41,125 nt of DNA from Cryomorphaceae bacterium MED-G14 (GTDB taxonomy: Bacteria > Bacteroidota > Bacteroidia > Flavobacteriales > Flavobacteriaceae). The notes under the pieces are model-generated. The model saw only the letters and a program-made list of their open reading frames with translations. It ran no database searches and was not told where the DNA came from. Positions 1-9,825 of this stretch are shown here, one piece after another (positions within the stretch are counted from its first letter, which is position 1; each line of letters starts with the position of its first letter). A program made the position numbers and the translations under genes. The stretch lies in contig NTKN01000005.1 of NCBI GenBank assembly GCA_002457715.1, forward strand, positions 1 to 41,125, read 5' to 3'.

Positions 1-2
1 TT

Positions 3-248
3 GATGAAAAAAAGATAATTAAACCAATTTTTCAACAGAACAAAAATAATATTTTAATTAAAGTTTTAGATTCTAATTCACCTGTTGATATCAGTATAAT
101 AGCCGATAATGGTCAGGAGATTTATTTAAATTCCTTAGAATATGAAAATTTAAATAATAAAATTTTCTCTGTGGGTTTTGATATTAATTATGTAAATATT
201 AAACTAAAGTATGACAATCAATCTTTTAAAAAAAGAATAAATTTTTAG
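3..248 (+). CDS. C-terminal fragment of a hypothetical protein (5' end outside window)
   Basis: Open frame 3 from the window start to TAG at 246-248 (DEKKIIKPIFQQNKNNILIKVLDSNSPVDIS...KKRINF*), followed by an intrinsic terminator. Confidence 0.6.
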   Translation, partial: DEKKIIKPIFQQNKNNILIKVLDSNSPVDISIIADNGQEIYLNSLEYENLNNKIFSVGFDINYVNIKLKYDNQSFKKRINF

Positions 249-267
249 TAAATATCAACCTTTTTTG

Positions 268-295
268 AACCCTGTTTTTAACAGGGTTTTTTTTT
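268..295 (+). terminator. Intrinsic terminator
   Basis: AACCCTG / CAGGGTT inverted repeat followed by a T-run. Confidence 0.8.
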
Positions 296-353
296 GATTA
301 TTATCAATCAAAAAAATCACAAATAAACTTTCATTTAGTTTAATTTAGAGTGT

Positions 354-361
354 TATATTTG
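354..361 (+). promoter_or_regulatory. Candidate Bacteroidota -7 element (TAnnTTTG) for tRNA-Val
   Basis: TATATTTG about 35 nt upstream of the tRNA 5' end. Confidence 0.5.
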
Positions 362-396
362 CTCATCAATTAAATAAAAATTAGTTGAATTATTAA

Positions 397-471
397 GGGC
401 GCTTAGCTCAGTTGGTTCAGAGCACTTGGTTTACACCCAAGGGGTCGGGGGTTCGAATCCCTCAGCGCCCA
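397..471 (+). tRNA. tRNA-Val (anticodon TAC)
   Basis: GGGCGCT/AGCGCCC acceptor stem, CTTGG-TTTACAC-CCAAG anticodon arm, GGGGGTTCGAATCCCTC T-arm; no encoded CCA. Confidence 0.95.
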
Positions 472-478
472 CATTTTT

Positions 479-506
479 AACCTCAACATCTTGTTGGGTT
501 TTTTTA
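479..506 (+). terminator. Probable terminator after tRNA-Val
   Basis: AACC(t)CAAC atctt GTTGGGTT followed by T-run. Confidence 0.6.
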
Positions 507-573
507 TTGATACTTTAAATTTTATATTCTTCTCTATCTTTTCGGTTATTTAAATAGCTTCATCCATTAATGT

Positions 574-3114
574 TTATATATTATCTAAAGATTTTATTAT
601 AAGTTTTCTTAGGTGGTTTCTATGAGCATTAGTTGAAATATTTCCATTTCTATTTCTTAAGAACTTTAATGTTTTTTCAAGATTATATATTGCCATTGAT
701 TTAACTGGAATCTTATACCTAGTTGAATTACTCCCAGAAACAATTTGAATTAGTCTTAAAATATATGTTGCTTGCAGGTTTTGTCTAAAAGTATTGATAT
801 TTCCATTTTTATCTTCCTCAAACATAACATTGTTAAGGTCAGTCATATATTCAGTCAGTGTGTATTTATTTCCATACTTTTCTGAATCAAGAATTCTTTG
901 TAATGTATTTGGGTGTAAAAGATGAGATAATACTCTAGTTTGATATCCTAAGATTTGATCATGAATTTTTGGATCTTCCGGCCCGGATCTAAAATCAAAA
1001 CCTCTTCTTTGCTTGGCTAATAAATTATAAATATCATTTGAAACGTTGAATGAACTAGGGCTAAAAATATATTTTTTTAATGCATTCATGGCTCTCTTTT
1101 GATCATTATAACTTACAGGTGTGTAGGGCTTAGTAGAACCTTTCTGACCTACGACTGACCTATCAACGTAAACTCCACCTATAAATCTCGAAATTACTGT
1201 TCCAGCTGTTGAAGATGATGAACCTAAAATGTAGTATGCTCTTCTCAGATCATCATATGTTGATCCTTGCTTTAAAAACTTTTCTTTTAATTCATTAAAT
1301 AGCCTTTTGTTTAATGTAAATCTATCAATGGAAAATTTGATTGGATCATTAGATAAATCATAAACCATAACTCTAGGATCAATTCCTCTACTTGAAGATC
1401 TCATGTCATCAGCATCATTACCAAATGCCAATTCAGGCTCATTGGATCTAGAAAGTATTTTTTCTCTTTCGTTTTCTGTTAAATTTGGTTTATAACCAAA
1501 CTCAATCACCCATTTATCATAAGGGCCTATTGTTGTGTCAGAAAATTGAGCTTGTTTATTTTTATCTAAACTTACATTTAAAGCAGGATATTCCATTACT
1601 GATGTGTTGATTGATTTACCTTTCAGTAGTTCAGGATTAGAAAGTTCATCTGGACTGTAGAGATGACTTCCCCTCATGTTGTGACTTAGACCAAGAGTGT
1701 GACCAATTTCATGCATAATCAGCCGTATCATATTATCTTCTTCTAATTTACCAAGTTTGATATCATTGTTTGAAAACTCGGGATATACAGTTTTTCCATA
1801 CAAAATATTTTCATGAGTATGTTCTCCAGCTGAACATGAATGATTTTTATCGTAAAAATATTCCTCATTAATTGGATTTAAACTCATATTTTTAGATGGA
1901 TCTTGATATAGTTTTTCATAAAATACTCTGTTTGTGAAGTGAACAAACTCTAACATTATATCTGCAGCTATTATTTCACCAGTTCTAGGATTTACCATAC
2001 TTGGACCATAACCACCAAATGGTGGATTTGGAGATGATGTCCATCTCAATACATTATATCTAATATCTCCTGCGTCCCAGTCAGCGTCATCGGGTTGAAT
2101 TTTAACTTCAATGGCATTTTTAAATCCAGCTTTTTCAAAAGCAATATTCCATTGAAGTACAGCATTTATTATTGTTTCCCTCCATTCAATCGGGGTTGAA
2201 TTTTCTATCCACCAAGTAATAGGCTTAACAGGTTCAGATAATTCTAATTCAGGATTTTTTTTAATTAATCTCCACTTATTAATCATATCCCTGTAATTAG
2301 TTGTTTTTGTGGAAGTCATATCATTTGTTTCAGTTGTAAAATAACCAGTTCTAGCATCAGCATACCTTATCTCATAATCATCATCGGGCATTTTAATAAG
2401 TGAATGAAATACTTTAATAGAAATGTTTCTAGCATCTGTAACTGCTTCACCACCACTATTTAAGTAGTTTGGATTATTATAAACATATTCAGTTTTTAGA
2501 TTAGTGTTTTCAGGATAATTTTTTATTTCTTCAATCTTTGACTTTTCCCTATCAAAATTTCCAAGACTGAATGATAATGATGATGACCCAGGTCTTCTTG
2601 GTCGTTTTATTCTAGTTAAAATTTCTGAAATAAATAACTTATCTACATCAATCAAGAAAAGTTCATTTTCTTTATCCTCACTTAGAATTTTCGTTGAAAA
2701 AAATATTGCTTCACTAATGTTAGCATCTTTAGATTTTGAAAGTGGACTAGTAGGATCAAAGTAAAAATTAGTATTTGGAGAAATAAACTCAATCTTATTG
2801 AAGTATCTTTTCAAATAAAAAATAGCTTCATTTTGATAAGATCCCCTATATCTGCCTGCCTCAGTCACACCATCTGCGATTTGAGAAAAATAGATAAATT
2901 CTTTATTAAATTGTTCTTTTTTGATAACCATCTTCAACTTTCCATCAATTGAATCTTGAAAAATTGTAAAAAGGCCATCAATTTTATTACTTGACTTCGT
3001 TAAATCTTTTATTGATTTGACTTTACTTTCTTTTTGTTGTTCTTTTTTGTTCTGTGCATAATTATTTAATGTTAAAAACAAAAAAATAATAAGTAGTGAA
3101 ATTTTTCTAATCAT
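574..3114 (-). CDS. Secreted zinc-dependent metalloprotease (metzincin-like, DUF5117/DUF4953 type)
   Basis: Signal peptide; HEIGHTLGLSHNMRGS (HExxHxxGxxH) zinc motif. Confidence 0.88.
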   Translation of the reverse strand: MIRKISLLIIFLFLTLNNYAQNKKEQQKESKVKSIKDLTKSSNKIDGLFTIFQDSIDGKLKMVIKKEQFNKEFIYFSQIADGVTEAGRYRGSYQNEAIFYLKRYFNKIEFISPNTNFYFDPTSPLSKSKDANISEAIFFSTKILSEDKENELFLIDVDKLFISEILTRIKRPRRPGSSSLSFSLGNFDREKSKIEEIKNYPENTNLKTEYVYNNPNYLNSGGEAVTDARNISIKVFHSLIKMPDDDYEIRYADARTGYFTTETNDMTSTKTTNYRDMINKWRLIKKNPELELSEPVKPITWWIENSTPIEWRETIINAVLQWNIAFEKAGFKNAIEVKIQPDDADWDAGDIRYNVLRWTSSPNPPFGGYGPSMVNPRTGEIIAADIMLEFVHFTNRVFYEKLYQDPSKNMSLNPINEEYFYDKNHSCSAGEHTHENILYGKTVYPEFSNNDIKLGKLEEDNMIRLIMHEIGHTLGLSHNMRGSHLYSPDELSNPELLKGKSINTSVMEYPALNVSLDKNKQAQFSDTTIGPYDKWVIEFGYKPNLTENEREKILSRSNEPELAFGNDADDMRSSSRGIDPRVMVYDLSNDPIKFSIDRFTLNKRLFNELKEKFLKQGSTYDDLRRAYYILGSSSSTAGTVISRFIGGVYVDRSVVGQKGSTKPYTPVSYNDQKRAMNALKKYIFSPSSFNVSNDIYNLLAKQRRGFDFRSGPEDPKIHDQILGYQTRVLSHLLHPNTLQRILDSEKYGNKYTLTEYMTDLNNVMFEEDKNGNINTFRQNLQATYILRLIQIVSGSNSTRYKIPVKSMAIYNLEKTLKFLRNRNGNISTNAHRNHLRKLIIKSLDNI

Positions 3115-3160
3115 ATTAAAATTATTTAGTTAAAATATATTATTGTAATAATTTTGAAAA

Positions 3161-4348
3161 TCAGTTTGAATACATAAACTGAGTTTCTATTGACACTCCA
3201 AAACGAGATTCTAACTCTCCAATATTTTTTTTATAATATTCAGTTTTAGGTGGAACACTAAAATTATTCCAAAAAACTTTATTATATGGTATTTTATACA
3301 AAGACATGTCTTTTTGTTCCATATCATCAAATTTATCAAAATTTTGTTTTTGTTGAATCATCTCGGTTACAATTAGTTCATGTCTGAAAGATACTGGATA
3401 ATATTCTCTTACTTTTTGACCGGAGTTAATCATTGTTTTTTTAACATTTTCTGGGAGTTTTCTGGCTCCAACCCATTCTCTGTTATGATAACTTAAATAT
3501 AATTTTCCTAAATTATTTTTTTTATATATCCACAATGCTTTTTGAGATCTTCCAATATTTGGTTTCCAATCATACTCAATTTGATATATTTTGTAAGTAT
3601 CGAAACCAACTACCAAACTAATTTTGTCCATATTTTCGTTTATTCCCTCAAAAAATAGTACATCTTCATTATCATATGTTGAGTTTTTAACTTTTTTCCA
3701 TTTAAAACTTTTTACTCTTATGCCTTTTCTTAGTGGGTTATTCCATTCAGTGTATTGAAGTGGATGAAATTTAGCTTCATTTTTTACAAATCGATAGTCA
3801 GCAGATTTTCTTTGATTTTCAATAGTAGATTTTACTATGTATGAATTAGGCCCTCTATCAATTACTTTAATAAATTGTTCAATTAAAAAAGCACATTTAT
3901 TTTCCTCAACATCCCATCTTCTGTATAATAAATTTAATTGATGATTTTCACTAATAGTATTTGTTTTTAATAGTTTCAAAGCTTTTTCAATATAATTTAT
4001 AGGAGCTTTAACTATCACTTCGTCAAGTTGAGTCAGTTGTTCAGACAGTCTAACTATTTTTACTTTTTTATTAATATAATCTTTTACTTTTATTTTAAAG
4101 GTTTTGTATCCAATTGAAGATATTTCTAGAGAATCTTCAAGTTCATTTGATGAAACTACAAAGGAGAAGGTTCCTTCCATTGTTGATGTTGTACCAATAT
4201 TTTTTTTTATTATTCCAACTGCAGCAAATGGAATTTCATAGTCATTATCATCTTTAATTGATCCATCTATTAATAAATTTTGAGCATTTAAAAAATTAAA
4301 GGCCAAAAAATAAAGAATTAAACTATATAAACTACTTTTAAAAATCAT
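3161..4348 (-). CDS. Carboxypeptidase-like regulatory domain-containing protein
   Basis: Signal peptide plus N-terminal CarboxypepD_reg-like repeat (GSIKDDNDYEIPFAAVGIIKKNIGTTSTMEGTFSF). Confidence 0.75.
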   Translation of the reverse strand: MIFKSSLYSLILYFLAFNFLNAQNLLIDGSIKDDNDYEIPFAAVGIIKKNIGTTSTMEGTFSFVVSSNELEDSLEISSIGYKTFKIKVKDYINKKVKIVRLSEQLTQLDEVIVKAPINYIEKALKLLKTNTISENHQLNLLYRRWDVEENKCAFLIEQFIKVIDRGPNSYIVKSTIENQRKSADYRFVKNEAKFHPLQYTEWNNPLRKGIRVKSFKWKKVKNSTYDNEDVLFFEGINENMDKISLVVGFDTYKIYQIEYDWKPNIGRSQKALWIYKKNNLGKLYLSYHNREWVGARKLPENVKKTMINSGQKVREYYPVSFRHELIVTEMIQQKQNFDKFDDMEQKDMSLYKIPYNKVFWNNFSVPPKTEYYKKNIGELESRFGVSIETQFMYSN

Positions 4349-4390
4349 AGCAAATACAATATTAATGAATATTATAAAAATTAAAGTATA

Positions 4391-4834
4391 ATGAAAAAAT
4401 ATAAATTAATTACAATTTATATTTTAGGTTTTCTATATATCTATGTAGGAATCAGTCATTTTACAAACTTTGAATTTTTTATAATTATAATGCCTGAGTT
4501 TATTCCATATCATCTCTTTTTTATTTACCTAACAGGATTTTTAGAAATAATTTTTGGTCTAATGATATTTTTTAAAAGTTCAAGATTTTATGGTGCTTGG
4601 GGTATATTTTTTCTTTTAATTTTAGTTTTCCCAGCAAATATTCATTTATTTATGTCTAGTCAAGTACATGAAATATTATCCATAACAAAACAGGATGCTT
4701 TAATAAGATTACCATTTCAAATCCCATTAATAATTCTTGCATATTGGCACTCTAAAGAATCTAATTCAAGATTTTTTAATATATTAAGTGCTTTAATTTT
4801 TATTCCAACAATTGTTTATTTCTTAACACTATAA
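4391..4834 (+). CDS. DoxX-like integral membrane protein
   Basis: About 4 TM helices, 'YVGISHF' and 'GFLEIIFGLMIF' pattern. Confidence 0.6.
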   Translation: MKKYKLITIYILGFLYIYVGISHFTNFEFFIIIMPEFIPYHLFFIYLTGFLEIIFGLMIFFKSSRFYGAWGIFFLLILVFPANIHLFMSSQVHEILSITKQDALIRLPFQIPLIILAYWHSKESNSRFFNILSALIFIPTIVYFLTL

Positions 4835-4844
4835 ATTACGTACT

Positions 4845-5783
4845 ATGTTTAGATTAGTTTCGATACTTTTAATTTTTTTAAGCTACAGTATTTTTTCACA
4901 AAAAAAATTTATAAATGTAGACTCAATTATTAAAATTGATAATTATGATGTAATTAAAGATATTCAGTATGGTGAAGCTGAAAGAAATGTTTTAGATCTT
5001 TGGATTGCAAACAAAAATAAAAATTCCCCTCTTATGATTTTTATTCATGGAGGTGGGTTTGGCTCCGGTAGTAAAGAATCTGCTTATTCAAAAAATAATT
5101 TTAAAAGGGTCGAGAAGCTGATAGAAAATGGTGTTTCTTTTGCTACAATTAACTATAGATTTAAAAATAATAATGACGGAATCTTAACAAGTTTAAATGA
5201 TGCTAAAAGAGCATTGCAATTTCTTCGTTATAAAAGCGATAAATATAAAATTGATAAATCAAAAATTGGTATAATGGGCTCTTCTGCAGGAGCTACAACA
5301 TCAATGTGGTTAGGTTTTTTTGATGATATGGCAAAATTAAATAGTGATGATCCGATAGATAGGGAATCTACTCGTGTATCCTTAGTAATAGGTATTGCTG
5401 CTGCACATACCATGGACTTAGACAAGTGGAAAGAGATGGCAAATATTGATCAGGATTATATGGATAAATTAATATTACAATACATTGGAAAATTTGATAA
5501 AGAGAAATGGCTTGATAATAATTTCAAAAAGGAATATATTAAAAAAATTGATTTTTTTGATCAAATGGATAAGAATGATCCTCCTTTTTTTATTGTTAAT
5601 TTTGGAAAAAATCGAAAACCCAAAAATATAGCTGATTTTCATCACCATCCTTTACATGCTAAAGAACTAAAAATTAAAGCTGAGTCTCTTAATATGGAAA
5701 ATGTTATTTATGCTACTGGAATTGGGCTTTTTGATAAATCTAAAAAAGGAATGAATGAATTTATTTTTGAAAAACTTAAATAA
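4845..5783 (+). CDS. Alpha/beta hydrolase (esterase/lipase family)
   Basis: HGGGFGSG oxyanion motif, GSSAGA nucleophile elbow, signal peptide. Confidence 0.85.
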   Translation: MFRLVSILLIFLSYSIFSQKKFINVDSIIKIDNYDVIKDIQYGEAERNVLDLWIANKNKNSPLMIFIHGGGFGSGSKESAYSKNNFKRVEKLIENGVSFATINYRFKNNNDGILTSLNDAKRALQFLRYKSDKYKIDKSKIGIMGSSAGATTSMWLGFFDDMAKLNSDDPIDRESTRVSLVIGIAAAHTMDLDKWKEMANIDQDYMDKLILQYIGKFDKEKWLDNNFKKEYIKKIDFFDQMDKNDPPFFIVNFGKNRKPKNIADFHHHPLHAKELKIKAESLNMENVIYATGIGLFDKSKKGMNEFIFEKLK

Positions 5784-6722
5784 TTAATTTTTTTTTATTC
5801 CAATAAACATTGGAACTCTTTTTTTATAATTATAGTATTTAGGATACTTCTTGGAGCTAATTTCTTCACTGAACCTTGCACTATTATAAAATAATATTAT
5901 TAGCAATAAGCAACCTGAAATTGACCAGTTTATTAATTGACCTGTTGCAGAAATTGAGAACAGATAAAAACATATCCAGATCATCTGTTCACTGGCAAAA
6001 TTAGGATGCCTTGAGAGCGACCAAAGACCTTTTGAAATAAAACCATCCCTATACATTCCATCTAGTTTTTCACCATTTTTAATTTTTCTATACTTTTCAG
6101 ATTGAAAATTATATTGTTGTTGATCAGCAATAGTTTCTAAAAATATGAAAACTAACATTAAAAAAGATATGATATAATCATATATATTTAGTGGATAATT
6201 GGAACCTTGCCAAGCAGATAGAATAGGTAACGAAAATAAAAATATCAGTCCCATTTGGTAGAAACTTATAAAAAGTAAATTAAACAACGACCAATTAAAA
6301 TTAGATTTGAATAATGTTAAAGACTTACGAACTTCCTTCCACCTATAATCTTCCTCACCTTGCCAAAAATAAATGCTATAGCCTCCCCTCCGTGAAAAAT
6401 TATATGTTAACCTTAAACCCCATATTGTAACCAAAATTGACATTATTGTCATCCTATTATTAAAATTTGATGAAAGAGTAAAATACCAAACAATAAAAAT
6501 GGGTACCAAGCTCCAAACCTTGTCAATTTGACTATAATTTTTTGTAAATTCTCCTAATAGAAAACAGATCGATGAAATAATTATGTAAGATTTAAAAATA
6601 AATTTTACACTTATTAACTGAACTTCAGTGAAGTTAAAGTTAAAAATATCATAGTATGTCGAAATAAAAATTATTAAAAAAAAAGTAGATATTATTGTAA
6701 TTATTTTCTTTAACATATTCAC
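5784..6722 (-). CDS. DUF1295 family membrane protein (steroid 5-alpha-reductase-like)
   Basis: Multiple TM; 'YRDGFISKGLWSLSRHPNFASEQMIW' signature. Confidence 0.85.
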   Translation of the reverse strand: MNMLKKIITIISTFFLIIFISTYYDIFNFNFTEVQLISVKFIFKSYIIISSICFLLGEFTKNYSQIDKVWSLVPIFIVWYFTLSSNFNNRMTIMSILVTIWGLRLTYNFSRRGGYSIYFWQGEEDYRWKEVRKSLTLFKSNFNWSLFNLLFISFYQMGLIFLFSLPILSAWQGSNYPLNIYDYIISFLMLVFIFLETIADQQQYNFQSEKYRKIKNGEKLDGMYRDGFISKGLWSLSRHPNFASEQMIWICFYLFSISATGQLINWSISGCLLLIILFYNSARFSEEISSKKYPKYYNYKKRVPMFIGIKKN

Positions 6723-6745
6723 AATTTAATTAATAATTTTTTAAA

Positions 6746-8227
6746 TTGAATTTAATTATTGAATTAGAAGGATTAATGAAAAAAAATAATTGTGCAAATT
6801 TATCATTAACAGAGTTTATTCCAAACGATCAAAATCCTTGGGATGAGAAGAAAATTTTATTTCTTTTTAGAAGATTGGAATTTGGTATAGACAAGAGTAA
6901 AATAAATACTTATTTAAATTATTCTCCACAAGATTTAATTGATAAAATTATTGATGATGCTAAAAATTTGATTGTATCGCCTGATCCAGGGTGGAAGGAT
7001 TGGAATTCAACAGATTTTAATAATTCTGGCAAGAATCGTGGAGCATTTTTTAGAGATCACCAAAGATTAATTTTTGATGATTTTTTAAATAATGGATTTA
7101 GGGAAAGGTTAACCTTGTTTTGGAGTAATCATTTTGTAACAGAATATTACATGTATAATCACCCAGCTTATGCATTTAGATATTACAATAACATTCAAAA
7201 AAATGTTTTAGGAAATTTTAAAGAATTTGTACGTGAAATAGGATTAGACGATGCGATGTTAATGTATTTGAATGGTTTTGAAAATAAGAATTCTAAACCT
7301 AACGAAAATTATTCCAGAGAATTGTATGAACTTTTTACCCTTGGCGAGGGTAATGGTTACACACAAGAAGATATAACCGAAACTTCTAGAGCATTGACTG
7401 GATTCAACTCCAGGACAAATCAAGGACCAATTAGTTTTAATGATAGGTGGTATGATGATGGAGAAAAAACAATTTTTGGAAGAACTGGCAATTGGAACTA
7501 TGATGACGTAATCGAAATTCTTTTTGAAGAAAAGAAAGAATTAATTGGAAAATTTATCTGTACTAAACTTTATAAATATTTTATTAATCCAAGTGTAAAT
7601 GAGCAGGTTGTTTCTGATTTGTCAAATTATTTCATTGAAAATAATTTCTCACTTGAGTTGTTATATAAAAAAATTTTTAAAAGTGAACATTTTTTTGATT
7701 CTTATAATAATAATGTTATTGTAAAGAGTCCAGTTGATTTGTTGTGTAGTTTGTTTAAACAATTAAAGTTTGAAGTCCCTGAAAATTTCAATCTTGGTAA
7801 CTATTTTATTTATAAATCCAAAGATATGGGACAAGAGGTTTTAAACCCAGTTGATGTTGCTGGTTGGCAAGGAAATCACGATTGGATTTCAACTGGTTCT
7901 CTTCCTATGAGATGGGATTTTATCGATGATATTTTATGGAAATTTTGGCAAAAAGATAAGCTTCAGTATCAAAAATTTTTAAAAAGTATTGTTGGAGAAA
8001 ATGAAACCAATCCTCAAACCATCGTAAAAAAAGTTATTGATTTTATGTTTTGTGACTATGATATTAAAGAAGAAGACTTATTAGATGCCACAGAAGTATT
8101 TAAATCAGAAGTGCCTGACATATATTACCAAGATGGTACATGGAATATAAATGATGACACTGTTCCACAGCAAACTTATCGTTTAATAGGTTTTTTGACT
8201 AAATTACCTGAATATCAATTGAAATGA
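6746..8227 (+). CDS. DUF1800 domain-containing protein
   Basis: 'LTLFWSNHFVTE', 'NYSRELYELFTLGEGNGYTQEDITETSRALTGF' family signatures; paired with DUF1501. Confidence 0.9.
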   Translation: MNLIIELEGLMKKNNCANLSLTEFIPNDQNPWDEKKILFLFRRLEFGIDKSKINTYLNYSPQDLIDKIIDDAKNLIVSPDPGWKDWNSTDFNNSGKNRGAFFRDHQRLIFDDFLNNGFRERLTLFWSNHFVTEYYMYNHPAYAFRYYNNIQKNVLGNFKEFVREIGLDDAMLMYLNGFENKNSKPNENYSRELYELFTLGEGNGYTQEDITETSRALTGFNSRTNQGPISFNDRWYDDGEKTIFGRTGNWNYDDVIEILFEEKKELIGKFICTKLYKYFINPSVNEQVVSDLSNYFIENNFSLELLYKKIFKSEHFFDSYNNNVIVKSPVDLLCSLFKQLKFEVPENFNLGNYFIYKSKDMGQEVLNPVDVAGWQGNHDWISTGSLPMRWDFIDDILWKFWQKDKLQYQKFLKSIVGENETNPQTIVKKVIDFMFCDYDIKEEDLLDATEVFKSEVPDIYYQDGTWNINDDTVPQQTYRLIGFLTKLPEYQLK

Positions 8228-9825
8228 GTAAAAATTATTTAAATTCTGATAAACATAAGCAAGAACATTCTCATTGGGATAGAAGAGGGTTTTTAAAAGT
8301 TTTAGGAATTGCTGGAGCTGGATCAATTTCATTAGCTAATTCTCATTTGTCTGTTATTAATTCAAGTTTCGTTTCAAATGCATTGAGTAATTCTATCTCT
8401 GATAGATCTCTAGTAATGATAAGATTGAAGGGTGGTAATGATGGTCTTAATACAATTATACCCTTATATGATTTTGATAATTATGTTTCAAAAAGACCAA
8501 ACATACATATACCAAATAATAATTTAATAAAACTAAGTGATGATTTTTCGATTCCCAGACATATGGATTCATTGATTCCATTCTGGAAGGAAGGTAAAAT
8601 GAAAGTTGTTCATGGTGTTGGTTATGAAAATCAAAATTTATCACACTTTACTTCATCTGATATATGGGCTACTGGAACAAGGAATAAATCTGATATGTCT
8701 ACTGGGTGGATAGGAAGATTTTATGATGAAAAATATTTTGATTATACTATTAATCCACCCGAAAAACCTTTGGCAATCCAAATTGGAAGTACCGCTAACA
8801 TGATTTTTAAAGGTGATCAAAGGTCATATGCTTTTGCAGTAGCTAATGAAAGAAGATTGGAAAAAGTTGCGGAAAGAGGCGAGTTTTTTTCAACTCAAAA
8901 TTTACCAGACTGTACACATGGCGATCAAGTTGAATTTTTAAGAAAGGTTTCAAATACTACTTACAGTTATGCTGATGTAATCAGTGATGCCTTTAAAAAA
9001 TCAAATGATTTTGATTCATACACTGACTCTAATTTAGATAAACAACTTAGATTAGTAGCAAGATTAATTAAAGGAGGCTTAGGCTCAAAAATTTATATGG
9101 TTTCTCTTGGTGGTTTTGATACTCACGGAAATCAACCTACAACTCATCAATCACTTTTAACACAATTATCAAAATCTATAGAAACATTTTACAATGATCT
9201 AAATTATGATGGTCTTGACTCGAAAGTGCTTACTATGACTTTTTCTGAATTTGGAAGAAGAGTAAGAGAAAATGGCTCAGAAGGTACTGATCATGGTTCA
9301 TCTGCTCCAGTAATGCTTTTTGGTACTGCATTGCGTGGAAGTAGTTTTATTGGAAATCATCCTAGTTTAACAGATTTGGATAGAAGAGGAAATATGAAGC
9401 ATAATGTTGATTTTAGGTCAATTTATCAAACAATTTTAAGTGACTGGCTTTGCGGAGATTCTAAATATATAAATAAAGCGATGTTAGGTGAAAATTATGA
9501 ATTGCTAGGTCTTGGTTTTAATTGTGATGATAAGGAGATGGTTGATTATGATTCTTTACTAAATTATCATCATCCAATATATTCAAGTGGCAAAGATCGT
9601 GTTCATTTGAGTTTGAGGTTAAAACAAAATCATAATATTAGTATCAATGTTTTTGATATACTTGGAAGACAGGTTTCAAGAGTTTACAACGGAGAACTCC
9701 AAAGAGGGGAGCATAATTTTAGTTTAAGTGAAAATGAATTTAGAAAACTATCTAGCGGGCAGTATTTTTATTCAATCAATATTTCAGGAGGAAAAACACT
9801 AAGTAAGTCTTTTATAGTTAGATAG
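8224..9825 (+). CDS. DUF1501 domain-containing protein with Tat-like N-terminus and T9SS-like C-terminus
   Basis: DRRGFLKVLGIAGAGS; 'GNDGLNTIIPLYD', 'TEFGRR/SEGTDHGSSAPVMLFG'-type signatures; C-terminal 'INVFDILGRQVSRVYNGELQRGEHNFSL...GQYFYSINISGGKTLSKSFIVR'. Confidence 0.9.
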   Translation: MSKNYLNSDKHKQEHSHWDRRGFLKVLGIAGAGSISLANSHLSVINSSFVSNALSNSISDRSLVMIRLKGGNDGLNTIIPLYDFDNYVSKRPNIHIPNNNLIKLSDDFSIPRHMDSLIPFWKEGKMKVVHGVGYENQNLSHFTSSDIWATGTRNKSDMSTGWIGRFYDEKYFDYTINPPEKPLAIQIGSTANMIFKGDQRSYAFAVANERRLEKVAERGEFFSTQNLPDCTHGDQVEFLRKVSNTTYSYADVISDAFKKSNDFDSYTDSNLDKQLRLVARLIKGGLGSKIYMVSLGGFDTHGNQPTTHQSLLTQLSKSIETFYNDLNYDGLDSKVLTMTFSEFGRRVRENGSEGTDHGSSAPVMLFGTALRGSSFIGNHPSLTDLDRRGNMKHNVDFRSIYQTILSDWLCGDSKYINKAMLGENYELLGLGFNCDDKEMVDYDSLLNYHHPIYSSGKDRVHLSLRLKQNHNISINVFDILGRQVSRVYNGELQRGEHNFSLSENEFRKLSSGQYFYSINISGGKTLSKSFIVR

